Positions 63,282 to 64,000 of a stretch of DNA of 64,000 nucleotides are shown here, in pieces. Under the pieces are notes generated by a model that saw only the letters and a program-made list of their open reading frames with translations, did no database searches and was not told the origin of the DNA. Every line of letters begins with the position of its first letter. The stretch's first letter is position 1. The position numbers were made by a program, and so were the translations under genes. The DNA lies in NCBI GenBank assembly GCA_905116865.2, contig CAJHNH020001101.1, positions 435,001 to 499,000 on the forward strand. The letters run 5' to 3'. The DNA comes from Candidula unifasciata. Lineage: Eukaryota; Mollusca; Gastropoda; Stylommatophora; Geomitridae.

Positions 63282-64000
63282 AACAAAGGGCATTATTTAA
63301 ATCTGAAAATTATCTACAATAAACATTAACTTCTTTATGATATATAGGGTAATGGAGAAAGAAAATGATTGCAGATAGGTTAAGAGCTAAGAATTTGAGA
63401 AGCAGTATATTAAATTCCTGTGATGGCAACACTGATCCTGAAATCCTATATCTTGTTGTGGAAATCATTTTTTTTTAAAACACAAGTAGGTCTTGCTATT
63501 CATGCTTACCATTGTCATCGACTGTCGTTCCCAAGTCTCTCTTTAACACAGTGTAACATCACAGGGAAAGATGGAAACGTGCTAATAAATATGTGACATG
63601 TAAAAAAAAAATATGTAAGTTTTGATTATTTGATTAACATTTAGAAGAAGAGATTTAGAAGAAGAAGTTCAAATAGTGTCTGTTTGGCTGTCTCAAAGAT
63701 GATAAATACACTGAAGTAAGCTGAAGGGATTAGCAAACCCTTGTGGCTTTTAAAACAGTATGATAAATAAATTGTTGTGGTGCAGTTATTTGTGCTCATA
63801 AAATATAAAACCCTGTGCAATTATAAGATTTTTATAATTTATTAATCTTGTCAAGCAGATATTGTATTTATGAAACCCTGTGAAATTGAAAACTTAATAT
63901 TTTATAAATCTTGAAAAAAAAAAATTTTTAATTTTAAGATCTTGATATTTTCTTTCTGAAGCATACATTTTGGTACTATTTAATTATAACTTCCATCAGA
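63282..64000. other. AT-rich, nothing recognised
   Basis: No gene or repeat family visible to the window end. Confidence 0.4.

Overview
The window is eukaryotic, animal-like genomic DNA. Its genes have long introns with GT..AG junctions, it is AT-rich, and it is crowded with microsatellites, homopolymer runs, non-LTR retrotransposon (LINE) debris, SINE-like repeats and small DNA transposons. The mix of RTE-type LINEs, tRNA-derived SINEs, hAT/mariner/piggyBac-like elements and a Rab20-like gene would fit an invertebrate such as a mollusc, but the clade is inference and no species can be named.

I can support two host genes, arranged head to head. (1) A Rab20-like small GTPase lies on the minus strand. 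It has five coding exons between 28384 (ATG) and 17145 (stop) and encodes 208 aa ending in a Cys-Cys prenylation motif. (2) An ankyrin-repeat gene lies on the plus strand. It has nine coding exons between 37766 (ATG) and 60418 (stop) and encodes 570 aa. Each internal exon carries about one ankyrin repeat and every junction is phase 0. The N-terminus looks myristoylatable and the long last exon is Ser-rich and probably disordered. A candidate 5' UTR exon sits near 33060-33213. All exon joins were read from splice sites and reading frame, not from transcripts.

Layout: 1-1030, microsatellites. 1031-17100, intergenic and repeat-rich, with several nested retrotransposon insertions that keep their target-site duplications (TSDs). 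17145-28384, the Rab20-like gene, whose introns hold a 30-bp minisatellite, a roughly 60-bp degenerate tandem array, SINEs, LINE pieces and a stray copy of part of its own last exon. 28385-33060, the divergent intergenic region. 33060-60418, the ankyrin gene, whose introns hold a 662-bp TSD-flanked palindromic DNA transposon, two mariner copies with the same internal deletion, hAT and piggyBac-like MITEs, and a nearly full-length dead RTE-type LINE. 60419-64000, 3' UTR or downstream sequence with a tandem repeat, a SINE and a TA-flanked MITE.

Repeat names (families A-G for SINE-like repeats, R1-R5 for LINEs) are my own labels for groups of similar copies seen inside this window. They are not database names.
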